Assembly: GCA_023511795.1 (NCBI GenBank)
Contig: JAIMAU010000002.1
Coordinates: 186,001 to 250,000 of the forward strand
Direction: 5' to 3'
Length of the DNA: 64,000 bases
DNA from: Armatimonadota bacterium
Lineage (GTDB): Bacteria; Armatimonadota; UBA5829; DTJY01
The notes beneath the pieces were generated by a model that worked only from the letters and a program-made list of their open reading frames with translations, searched no databases and had not been told where the DNA came from. Positions 9,177 to 16,652 of the stretch are shown piece by piece. Every line of letters starts with the position of its first letter. The first letter of the stretch is position 1. A program made the translations under genes and the position numbers.

Positions 9177-11585
9177 ATGTTAAATTACTCAAACAAACGG
9201 CTGTTGTGTTTTTCAATTATGGTGCTTGCGTTGATTGTGGGAATCAAGCGGGTGAACCCTTATCCTAGCCAATTTTCATTGGCAGGAGGCGTGGGTGTTG
9301 GAATTCTTAATCCCGCGCGATTCGGTTTGCATGCTGTTCCGAATCAGCATGGGGATTTAACGGGAGAGCTGATACTTGCGCGGAATAGTCAGACTGACTA
9401 CTCAATTGTCGTTCCAAGGGGTTTGCCTGCATCGGCTCCGGAGATGACGGCTGCAAGAGAACTGCAGAAGTACCTTGGGCAGGTGACCGGAGCATACTTT
9501 TCCATAGTTAGTGAGCAGGTTGCAAAGGCAAATGGCGGCAAAATTCTTATAGGCCAGAGCCGAACTGTAAGGCGCCTTTTGGTGGATGTGGATTGGGACG
9601 CGCTGGGGCATGACGGTATTATCATTCGGACCGTGGGCGATTCCCTTATCCTCGCCGGTGGGAAGCCAAGAGGAACTTTGTACGCTGTATACACTTTCCT
9701 CGAGGATATCGTAGGTGTTCGCTGGTGGACTAGCACTGAAAGTTACATCCCAATAAAGAAAACCCTCATCATACCCAAGCTTGATATAGTTTATAAGCCT
9801 AAAATTCTCTATCGCGAGGCATTTTATGAAGATACAAACGCTAATCCGTTGTTTGCTGTAAAGCTTAGGCTGAATGGGCATTTTACGCCGATTCCAAAGG
9901 AGTATGGCGGGCATTATTCAATACTCGGTTGGTGTCATACCTTTTATTCATTGTTGCCTCCCCAAATCTATTTCCCAAAACACCCGGAATGGTATAGCGA
10001 AATAAACGGCAAAAGAACTGCAGACTGGGCGCAACTTTGTCTTTCCAATGAAGAAATGCGCGAGGAGCTTACACGGAAGGCGCTCGATTGGATACGCAAG
10101 AATCCTGATGCTGGAATCATCTCTATCAGCCAAAATGACTGGCATGGATATTGCCAGTGTGCAAAGTGCAAGGCGGTGGACCAGGAAGAAGGCTCGCCAT
10201 CGGGTTCGCTTATTCGATTCATAAACAAGGTGGCAGAAGATATTGAAAAAGAGTTTCCCAATATGCTAGTTGAAACGCTTGCATACCAGTATACTCGGAA
10301 GCCGCCGCTGCACGTGAAGCCGAGAAAAAATGTGGTCGTCCGTCTTTGCTCAATTGAGTGCAATTTCCTTTGTCCATTAGACAGCGACTACAATGCTTCT
10401 TTTAGAGATGACGTGCGCAAGTGGGCGGCGATTGCACCGAATCTTTATATTTGGAATTACGTTACTAACTTCGCGGCTTATATACAGCCGCACCCAAATA
10501 TGCGGTCTCTTGTGCCCGATATTCGCTTTTTCGCCGCGAACAATGCCATTGGCGTTTTCGAACAAGGCAATCCAGGTTGTACAATCGGCGACTTTGATAA
10601 ACTCCGTGTGTGGGTTATCGCGCATGCGCTTTGGAACCCAGATGCTGATGATAAAGCTCTAGTTAGGGAATTTTTGAATGGTTATTATGGAGCAGCTGGA
10701 CCATATCTTCGGCGGTATCTTGATTTGATACATAATTCGGCTGAGAATACAGGGATGCACCTAAGTTGCTATAACACAGACCTTAGGTTTCTTCCACTTT
10801 CGGTAATGAATGAGGCAATGCGTTTGTTCAACAAGGCACAGGAGGCGGTAAAGAGTGACCCTGTGCTATCAGCCCGAGTCAGGCGGGAGCGACTTGTGCT
10901 TGACCATGTATGGCTTATAAGGTATCACGAACTCAAGCAGGAAGCTGTGGCAAACGGCATTCCGTTTGAGGGTCCAGATGACCCCATGAAGCTATGCAGG
11001 GAGTTCATTCAATTGGCACGAGAATATGGAAACCGAAATGCCACTGAGGGTCAATCATTTGAATCATATGTTCCTGCGCTTGAGGCGAGGTTCATCACTC
11101 CGCCCACACCAGAAGAGCTGACTAACCTCCCATCGGATGACAAAATTGAGTTCCAAGAAAGTGCAATGCAGCTTATTGGCGTAAATGAAGGTTGGGTTCA
11201 AGCAGTGAGCGATCCATCTGCGTCGAATGGCTCAGCGGCGAGGATGCCAGGCGGCCATGCTCAATGGGCAACCCAGCTTCACATTACTGATACTTTGGCA
11301 AAAAAGCTTCAGGGGGAATGGCGTTGCTATGTCGTGATTCGCTGTGAAACAGGGGATAAGGGCGGCTTATTCCAGTGTGGCATATACGATGCTAACCGCG
11401 GACATGTGGCTCTATTTCGACCATTTGCTGCAAAGGTGGATGAGTCTCACTACAAGACCTATTATCTTGGGATTCATGCCCTCCGACCTGGGATGTACCT
11501 TTGGGTTTCGTCGCTTGGTGATTTAAATTCTTTGAAGGCAATCTATATTGACCGATTCGTACTAGTGAAAGATGAGCAAAAGTAG
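9177..11585 (+). CDS. DUF4838 family secreted protein with glycosidase-like N-terminal domain
   Basis: 802 residues. An N-terminal hydrophobic segment (8-24) acts as signal or anchor. Residues 65-200 match the alpha-glucuronidase-like N-terminal domain seen before many glycosidase barrels (SIVVPRGLPASAPEMTAARE, then GGKPRGTLYAVYTFLED). Residues 210-520 correspond to the DUF4838 barrel, with paired Cys in CQCAKCKAVD and conserved aromatic patterns. The C-terminal 150 residues form a beta-sandwich that may bind carbohydrate. DUF4838 proteins are common in polysaccharide-degrading loci but the reaction is not established. GAGGATG lies before the ATG. Family call is good, function open. Confidence 0.85.
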   Translation: MLNYSNKRLLCFSIMVLALIVGIKRVNPYPSQFSLAGGVGVGILNPARFGLHAVPNQHGDLTGELILARNSQTDYSIVVPRGLPASAPEMTAARELQKYLGQVTGAYFSIVSEQVAKANGGKILIGQSRTVRRLLVDVDWDALGHDGIIIRTVGDSLILAGGKPRGTLYAVYTFLEDIVGVRWWTSTESYIPIKKTLIIPKLDIVYKPKILYREAFYEDTNANPLFAVKLRLNGHFTPIPKEYGGHYSILGWCHTFYSLLPPQIYFPKHPEWYSEINGKRTADWAQLCLSNEEMREELTRKALDWIRKNPDAGIISISQNDWHGYCQCAKCKAVDQEEGSPSGSLIRFINKVAEDIEKEFPNMLVETLAYQYTRKPPLHVKPRKNVVVRLCSIECNFLCPLDSDYNASFRDDVRKWAAIAPNLYIWNYVTNFAAYIQPHPNMRSLVPDIRFFAANNAIGVFEQGNPGCTIGDFDKLRVWVIAHALWNPDADDKALVREFLNGYYGAAGPYLRRYLDLIHNSAENTGMHLSCYNTDLRFLPLSVMNEAMRLFNKAQEAVKSDPVLSARVRRERLVLDHVWLIRYHELKQEAVANGIPFEGPDDPMKLCREFIQLAREYGNRNATEGQSFESYVPALEARFITPPTPEELTNLPSDDKIEFQESAMQLIGVNEGWVQAVSDPSASNGSAARMPGGHAQWATQLHITDTLAKKLQGEWRCYVVIRCETGDKGGLFQCGIYDANRGHVALFRPFAAKVDESHYKTYYLGIHALRPGMYLWVSSLGDLNSLKAIYIDRFVLVKDEQK

Positions 11586-11750
11586 GTCTGCGAATTATGG
11601 AAAGTGAGCATGGGAAAACACTTTAATAGAGTAGACGAGTGAGCCTCAAGATAGCAAGAGGTTGTTGCTTTTGCAAGTAGGTTTGACAAGCACCTATGGT
11701 GGGTAACAAGCAAACGAGAAAGCTCATTAGTTGAAAAGGTGGCGAGTCAC

Positions 11751-12869
11751 ATGAATATAAAGCTTGGAAGGCTTCTCGGCATTCCGATTAGCATAGACAT
11801 TAGTTGGTTTGTAATCTTTGCGCTAATTGTATATACCCTTGCGGAATATTATTTTCCAAGGACAAATCCCGAATTTACAAAGGCAATGAACTGGTTGGCA
11901 GGGTTAATTGCGGCTCTGCTACTTTTTGCAAGCGTATTGCTTCACGAACTCATGCACAGTTATGTAGCTAAAAAGAATGGCATTGAGATTGGGGGGATTA
12001 CCCTTTTCATTTTCGGTGGGGTATCGAAGCTGAAAGATGAACCTCAGACCCCAGCATCAGAGCTGGCAATGGCACTTGCAGGGCCGGCGACGAGCTTCTT
12101 TTTGGCAGGCGCATTTTGGCTACTGGCATTACTGGGTGGTCAGCCTCTTTTGGGCGACATTGGAGTAAGAATAGTAGAGTATTTGGCGGTAATTAATCTT
12201 TTTCTCGGCATTTTTAACTTGTTGCCAGGGTTTCCGCTTGATGGCGGGCGAGTGCTACGGGCAATCCTTTGGGCAGGCTTAGATAGTCTAGACAAGGCGA
12301 CGAGATACGCTTCTTCTGTGGGGCAAGGGCTCGGCTACCTATTTATAATTGGTGGCTTTTGGATAATGCTTTTCGGAGGCCTCTTGAGTGGTCTCTGGCT
12401 TGTCTTTATCGGCTGGTTTCTAAGCAATGCTGCACAGCAGAGCTACCAGCAACTCGTGATTCGCAGGGCCCTTTCAGGAGTGGATGTGCATCGAGTAATG
12501 ACGCAGGATTTCCCACATATCAACCCCAACATGCCACTTGATGAGTTTGTGCATGACTATCTTTTGAGATACGACTATCAGGCTTATCCAGTTACAGAGG
12601 ATGATGACCTCATTGGCGTTGTGGGTGTTGGTGAGGTCAGACATGTGCCGCGTGAGCAGTGGCACGTTACACCAGTCAGAGCTGTGGCGAAGCAGCCGGA
12701 TGATGAAAAGAAAATCAATGAAAATGATGATGCTTTCGATGCACTAATGCATATGGCTGAGGGGCACGTCCGGCGGCTCTTAGTAATGAGCGACGGGAAG
12801 CTGAAAGGAATGGTGACGCAAGATAGTATTGTTGATTTATTACGCAAGAAGCTTCAGCTTGGAGTCTAA
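11751..12869 (+). CDS. Site-2-protease-family zinc metalloprotease (M50) with tandem CBS domains
   Basis: A polytopic inner-membrane protease of the M50B type. HELMH at 65-69 provides two zinc ligands and the catalytic Glu66; Asp164 in LLPGFPLDGGR is the third ligand. Hydrophobic segments at about 15-31, 48-65, 105-130, 140-162 and 188-220 fit the six-helix core. Residues from about 240 to 372 form two CBS modules that usually bind adenine nucleotides and would gate activity. Such enzymes cut membrane-bound regulators; the substrate is unknown. I chose the ATG at 11751 because AAAGGTGG sits 8 nt upstream; a GTG at 11739 is in frame but lacks such a site. A hairpin terminator follows. Confidence 0.9.
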   Translation: MNIKLGRLLGIPISIDISWFVIFALIVYTLAEYYFPRTNPEFTKAMNWLAGLIAALLLFASVLLHELMHSYVAKKNGIEIGGITLFIFGGVSKLKDEPQTPASELAMALAGPATSFFLAGAFWLLALLGGQPLLGDIGVRIVEYLAVINLFLGIFNLLPGFPLDGGRVLRAILWAGLDSLDKATRYASSVGQGLGYLFIIGGFWIMLFGGLLSGLWLVFIGWFLSNAAQQSYQQLVIRRALSGVDVHRVMTQDFPHINPNMPLDEFVHDYLLRYDYQAYPVTEDDDLIGVVGVGEVRHVPREQWHVTPVRAVAKQPDDEKKINENDDAFDALMHMAEGHVRRLLVMSDGKLKGMVTQDSIVDLLRKKLQLGV

Positions 12870-12908
12870 AGGATAGGTTTTGAGTGGCAAAATGTAGTAA
12901 AAAACCAA

Positions 12909-12937
12909 AGGCCGGTCTTGGAAGCTTAGACCGGCCT
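12909..12937. terminator. Bidirectional terminator
   Basis: 10-bp stem AGGCCGGTCT / AGACCGGCCT with a 9-nt loop; A-rich before and T-rich after. Serves the M50 protease (plus) and the convergent small gene ending at 12975. Confidence 0.85.
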
Positions 12938-12974
12938 ATTATTTTCCTCCTTGCTAAAACTTTTAAAGATATGC

Positions 12975-13256
12975 TTAGGTTCTCGAATCGCCATTGGAAA
13001 ACAGGCTACGCAACCAGTTCAAAAGGTGGCTAAAGATGCCCTGTGAGTGACGAGCAGCCTTCTTATCTCGGATGTCAGGCGGAAACTCATCGGCAAAAAA
13101 TGCTTGGAGTTCTCTCAACAGCCGCACCTTGCTTTCCTCTGGAAGGTCCTCGGCACGCTTTACTCCATAAGCGGAGAATTGGCGTTCAATTATCTCGATT
13201 GCTTTGTTGGCAACCGACTGAGGAACATCAGGTGCAAACTGGAAAATTTTCCGCAT
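12975..13256 (-). CDS. Small hypothetical protein, 93 aa
   Basis: Not recognised. A predicted mostly helical, soluble protein with a charged middle (RAEDLPEESKVRLLRELQAFF) and a C-terminal amphipathic stretch HLLNWLRSLF. No Cys and no signal peptide. It starts 25 nt after the stop of the upstream small gene, with GGAGA about 8 nt before ATG, so the pair forms a two-gene operon that ends at the shared terminator at 12909-12937. Confidence 0.6.
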   Translation of the reverse strand: MRKIFQFAPDVPQSVANKAIEIIERQFSAYGVKRAEDLPEESKVRLLRELQAFFADEFPPDIRDKKAARHSQGIFSHLLNWLRSLFSNGDSRT

Positions 13257-13281
13257 CCCAAATCTCCACTAAGGTTCAGGT

Positions 13282-13530
13282 TTACACAACCGCTGCAAGG
13301 TCGGACACAAGATTAACCCTTTGTTGAGGGCACAGGCTAGCTGGATTCAAATCGTGTCCTTGGTATATTGACTCGTAATCGAGATGACGGTCAATCACTT
13401 TTGCCATATCGTTTGCTTTAGATACTAGGGAATCCCAGTCCGAAACCACAGGGAGTGGAAGTTCGTCGAGGTCTGGAAGCTCGAGTAGCTTGTCAACTTC
13501 CTGCGGTATAATTCCAATTTTTTCGCGCAT
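13282..13530 (-). CDS. Small hypothetical protein, 82 aa
   Basis: Not recognised. An acidic, helical protein (EVDKLLELPDLDELPLPVVSD near the N-terminus). The frame is open up to 13575, but the ATG at 13530 has a GGGGGGTGA site directly upstream and is preferred over the earlier codon. First gene of a two-gene minus-strand operon with the 93-residue protein. The co-occurrence of two short unknown proteins hints at a complex or a toxin/antitoxin-like pair, but nothing in the sequence proves either. Confidence 0.55.
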   Translation of the reverse strand: MREKIGIIPQEVDKLLELPDLDELPLPVVSDWDSLVSKANDMAKVIDRHLDYESIYQGHDLNPASLCPQQRVNLVSDLAAVV

Positions 13531-13972
13531 TTTCTTCACCCCCCGAATTTTGTAATTTTGTTTTTGTCTACCCAAACGCCGCGCAGTGCTAAACTGCCGG
13601 ATAGGGTCCGTTGATATTTTATTGGAGCTGAATTATGCGGGAAAATTAGGGGAGGAGAAGCTGGAATATGATGATCAAGGTTGCCAACGGGGAATCTTCG
13701 CTCAAAGTAAATTTTGAGGTGCATTTTGTCTTCTTAGGGCTAGAGAAGGTCTCCTGAATTTTTTATAATTAATTAGCCTGGGTGGCACTTGGTTGAAAGT
13801 AGCGATTATATGGCTTTCGTATAATCTTATGCCGTTAGAGATGCTTGCTGATTATGCAAATTATTTTTGAAGTTTGGGGGGGAGGTGAGAATTATTTAGG
13901 ATTGCTTATATCATAGTAGCTATGGGTCAGGCACTAGAATGTTTAGCAAACTTCAACAAAAAGGAGCAAGTT
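13531..13972. other. 442-bp divergent intergenic region
   Basis: Holds the start signals of the small minus operon and of the PstS-like gene. A TATAAT box at 13820-13825 could serve the plus gene, giving a leader of about 140 nt with a G-rich stretch GGGGGGGAGGTGAG at 13876-13889. A 29-codon ORF with a good ribosome site lies at 13668-13757. No RNA gene recognised. Confidence 0.4.
13668..13757 (+). CDS. Possible 29-residue small protein
   Basis: ATG ATG start preceded by GGGGAGGAG about 10 nt upstream, ending in TGA at 13755-13757. The peptide has no recognised family; it is mildly amphipathic. The strong ribosome site is the only support. It may be a real microprotein, a leader peptide or chance. 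Confidence 0.2.
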   Translation: MMIKVANGESSLKVNFEVHFVFLGLEKVS

Positions 13973-14851
13973 ATGCAAAAGTTTTTGCAAATTTTAATGC
14001 TAGTTACTTTGGCATTGGCAATGATTCAAGGATGCAGTCGCAGGGTGGCAATGCAAATCAAAGGTTCAGATACAATGGTCAATCTGGGCCAAGCATGGGC
14101 GGAAGCCTATATGAAAGAACATCCAGGTACGAGTATTGCGGTAACTGGGGGTGGCTCAGGCATTGGTATCGCAGCGTTAATAAATGGGGACACCGATATA
14201 GCTCAAGCGTCTCGGGAAATGACCCCTGAGGAAATGAATCTGGCTAAGAAGAAGGGGTTGAACCCCCACCGATTTGTAGTCGCGCAGGATGGCCTCTCGG
14301 TCATCGTAAATCCAAAAAACCCTGTGAGCAAATTGACCATAGCACAGCTTTCGGATATTTATACTGGTAAAATCACGAACTGGAAGCAAGTTGGCGGCAA
14401 GAATGCTCCCATCGTTGTGCTTTCCCGTGACAAAAGCAGTGGGACCCATGTGTTCTTCCTTGAGCATGTAGTTCGAAGGGGCAACCCAAAAGGTACGGAA
14501 GAGTATGGAAGGTCCGTTCTGATGCAGGTCTCGTCTCAGGCAATTGCCGAAGAAGTGGCTCAGAATGAGAATGCGATAGGCTATGTTGGGATGGGTTATG
14601 TGAATAGGTCTAAGCACAAGACGATTGCTGTTGCCAAGGCAATAGGATACCCTTATGTCGAGCCTACTGTTGAAAATGTCTTGAACGGTTCATATCCGAT
14701 TGCCAGGCAGCTTTACTTTTATACGCCGAACAAGCCCACTGGAAACGTCAAGGATTTCATAGATTTCGTACTTAGTGACGCTGGGCAGAGAATAGTTGCC
14801 AAGCTAGAATTTGTCCCGATTAGAATGGTGGCAAAAGAAGCTGGCGAGTAA
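13973..14851 (+). CDS. PstS-like phosphate-binding lipoprotein
   Basis: 292 residues. A lipoprotein signal ending MIQGC (lipobox) places it on the periplasmic face of a membrane. The mature start QIKGSDTM and the later GGGSGIGIAAL, QASREMT and SSGTHVFFLEHV segments are typical of the PstS/SphX class II binding proteins that hold phosphate with Ser/Thr and Arg side chains. I chose the ATG at 13973 because AAAGGAG lies 6 nt upstream; upstream in-frame codons lack this. No pstC, pstA or pstB is nearby, so it is an orphan binding protein: part of a split Pst system or a phosphate sensor. A short terminator follows. Confidence 0.88.
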   Translation: MQKFLQILMLVTLALAMIQGCSRRVAMQIKGSDTMVNLGQAWAEAYMKEHPGTSIAVTGGGSGIGIAALINGDTDIAQASREMTPEEMNLAKKKGLNPHRFVVAQDGLSVIVNPKNPVSKLTIAQLSDIYTGKITNWKQVGGKNAPIVVLSRDKSSGTHVFFLEHVVRRGNPKGTEEYGRSVLMQVSSQAIAEEVAQNENAIGYVGMGYVNRSKHKTIAVAKAIGYPYVEPTVENVLNGSYPIARQLYFYTPNKPTGNVKDFIDFVLSDAGQRIVAKLEFVPIRMVAKEAGE

Positions 14852-14880
14852 ATATTCTTGCCAAAAGAAGGAATATTTTT
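14851..14880 (+). terminator. Terminator after the PstS-like gene
   Basis: AATATTC / GAATATT stem beginning at the last base of the stop codon, followed by a T run. AT-rich and therefore only moderately stable. Confidence 0.6.
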
Positions 14881-15225
14881 GGAAAGGTATTGCAAAAATT
14901 AGAAAAATCTGCGAAAATAGGTTATAGCTAAATCAGGAACAGAAAGTTTTCTTACTACCTAGGCAAGGAGTGGATTGTGGGTATTTTTGGTAGGTCTGAG
15001 AAATCAGTCTTGCCAACGGCCGGAGAGGGTATGCTGGGCCCTTCTCCGGCCAAGATTTTATTTTGTCCTCAAGTATCGGTTTTGGGTGTTTGCGCTTTCT
15101 TTGGCAAGGAATTACTTTCACTTATCCTCTCCGCCTCAAGGATTTGAGAAGTAGTTTTTTAGGCGGAATAATGCTATACTGGATATGGTTCTTATGCTTT
15201 CTGTTTGCAAGGTGGGTTGGCGGTC
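14881..15225. other. 345-bp region before the selenoprotein candidate
   Basis: Holds a GC-rich hairpin at 15018-15051 (GGCCGGAGAGGG / CCCTTCTCCGGCC, one bulge) followed by AAGATTTTATTTTG, which reads as a terminator although no gene ends here. It also holds an extended -10 box TGCTATACT at 15169-15177, the best promoter for the next gene (leader about 40 nt), with a CCGCCT/AGGCGG inverted repeat just upstream (15131-15166). The first part could encode a small RNA; no family recognised. Confidence 0.4.
15018..15060 (+). terminator. GC-rich hairpin with T-rich tail, no gene upstream
   Basis: 12-bp stem with one bulged base and a 9-nt loop, followed by T-rich sequence. It lies 140 nt beyond the terminator of the PstS-like gene. 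It would either back up that terminator or end an unannotated small RNA. Confidence 0.55.
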
Positions 15226-16641
15226 ATGAAACGAGAAATCGCAAAACCGAGAATCTTGTTGCTTTTTGCTGTCTTGTTTATAGGATTGGCGTTATTTTCT
15301 TCTGTTACCTTTGCGGAGAAGAAATTTAACCCACATCAGCTAACAATTCTATTCACGGGCGACGACCAGGGGAATATTAAAGCCCCATGTGGGTGACACA
15401 ACAAAGAGAGCCTCGGTGGGGTTCCAAAACGAGCAACGTGGTTAGAAAATTTTCGGAAGTCTGGTAGCTCTTTCATCCTAGTGGATACTGGTGACGCGAT
15501 AGTCGGAGTAGGCAAGCAAGCTGAAATTAAGACTGCCGCATATGCTGAGGCGCTGGCATATATGGGCTACGACGCCGTTGCAATGGGTGAGACGGAGGCC
15601 AGGTATGTTGCCGAGTGTGGTAATAAGCAACTTTATGGGAAGAGTGTTCCTTTGTTAGCAGTAAACGCGTTCGATGCAGGTAGCAACAAGCCGCTTGCTG
15701 ATAAGGCTTATATTATCAAGAAGACTCAAGAGGGTCTGAAGGTAGGCATCACGGCGGTAGTTGGCGACAATCTCATATTTCGAGCGTTGCCTGGCAATGA
15801 AAAGCTGAAAATAACCGATGCTTTGGAAGCTGTGCGCAAACAGGTTGGCGAACTACGCAAGAAGGTTGACCTCGTAGTTCTTCTAAGCCACACGGGTTAT
15901 GACCTTGCCAAGCGCATTGCAACTGAGATTCCTGGAATCGATGTTATTCTGGTTGGCCACCAAACAGCTTCATCGCCTGCCGCTCCGGTTGAAAATATCG
16001 GCTCTACGGTTTTAATGCAAGCCAAAAGCACTGGAACTCACATTGGCAAGCTTGTTCTTGATATTAACCAAGAGAAGAAGATTGCAAATGCGGCGGGTGA
16101 GTATGTTCCTATGACAGCTGACCTAGCTGATGACCCAAAGATGGTTAAGGTCATTGAAGAACATGATAGGCAGTGGGAAGCTTATATAGCTAGTCTCCGG
16201 GCGCAATATGCATCTCCTGCGTCGGTCTCGACAGGAGAGGTTGGTCAATCACAGCCAAGGCCGTTTGTGGGAGCGCTGAAATGTCGTGAGTGCCACCGCT
16301 CGGAATATGATTCCTGGTTGAAAACGGCACATGCTAAAGCGTTTCAAAGTTTGAGGAAGGACAATCGCACTACAGACCCCGAGTGTGTAAGCTGCCACAC
16401 CACCGGCTACAAGTCAAAGGGCGGTTTCACAAGTGAATATGCTACTCCACAGCTTCAGGGTGTTCAATGTGAGGCCTGCCATGGCGCAGGCGTTATCCAC
16501 ACTCGCAGGCCGGCAAAAGGTTTTGGAGCAGTGCTTCAGTCATCATGCACGCAGTGTCATGATGCAAAGAACAGCCCGAACTTTGACTTCAAAGCCTATC
16601 GAGAAAAGATTTTGCACAAGGCTGATGCGGTTGCCCAGTAG
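15226..16641 (+). CDS. Candidate selenoprotein: phosphatase-like domain fused to multiheme cytochrome c (in-frame TGA)
   Basis: Read through the TGA at 15394-15396 the frame gives 471 residues. Residues 1-30 are a signal peptide. Residues 38-260 resemble the 5'-nucleotidase/UshA metallophosphatase domain, but metal ligands are replaced: TGDDQG instead of the usual DxH, GETEAR (121-126) instead of GNHE, and VGHQT instead of GHxH. Related proteins as I know them carry PCGC followed by GG-x-x-RRA; here the codons read PCG-TGA, then LGGVPKRA, so the stop replaces the second Cys (position 57). Heme-binding CxxCH motifs occur at 353, 387, 415 and 441, with SWLKTAHAKAF and GVQCEACHGAG typical of cytochrome c554-like domains. 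ATG 15226 is preceded by AAGGTGG. Alternatives are a nonsense mutation or a base error. The protein would be periplasmic and redox-active. Confidence 0.75.
15394..15434 (+). promoter_or_regulatory. Putative bacterial SECIS element after the in-frame TGA
   Basis: Hand folding gives CTCG (15412-15415) paired with CGAG (15430-15433), then an unpaired U at 15417, then GG/CC (15418-15419/15424-15425) closing a GGUU loop at 15420-15423. A bulged U and a GGU apical loop about 24 nt behind the UGA are features known from the E. coli fdhF element. The stems are short, so the call is tentative. Confidence 0.4.
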
Positions 16642-16652
16642 TTGATTCCTTC

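Noticed and set aside
15205-15396. Separate 55-63 residue ORF ending at the TGA
   Set aside because: Its frame continues in register through the TGA into the cytochrome part and it carries the signal peptide that part needs; one gene with a recoded or mutated codon fits better than two genes.
15481-16641. GTG start at 15481 as the true start of the cytochrome gene
   Set aside because: It would lack a signal peptide, which c-type cytochromes need, and has no ribosome site; conserved domain sequence lies upstream of it.
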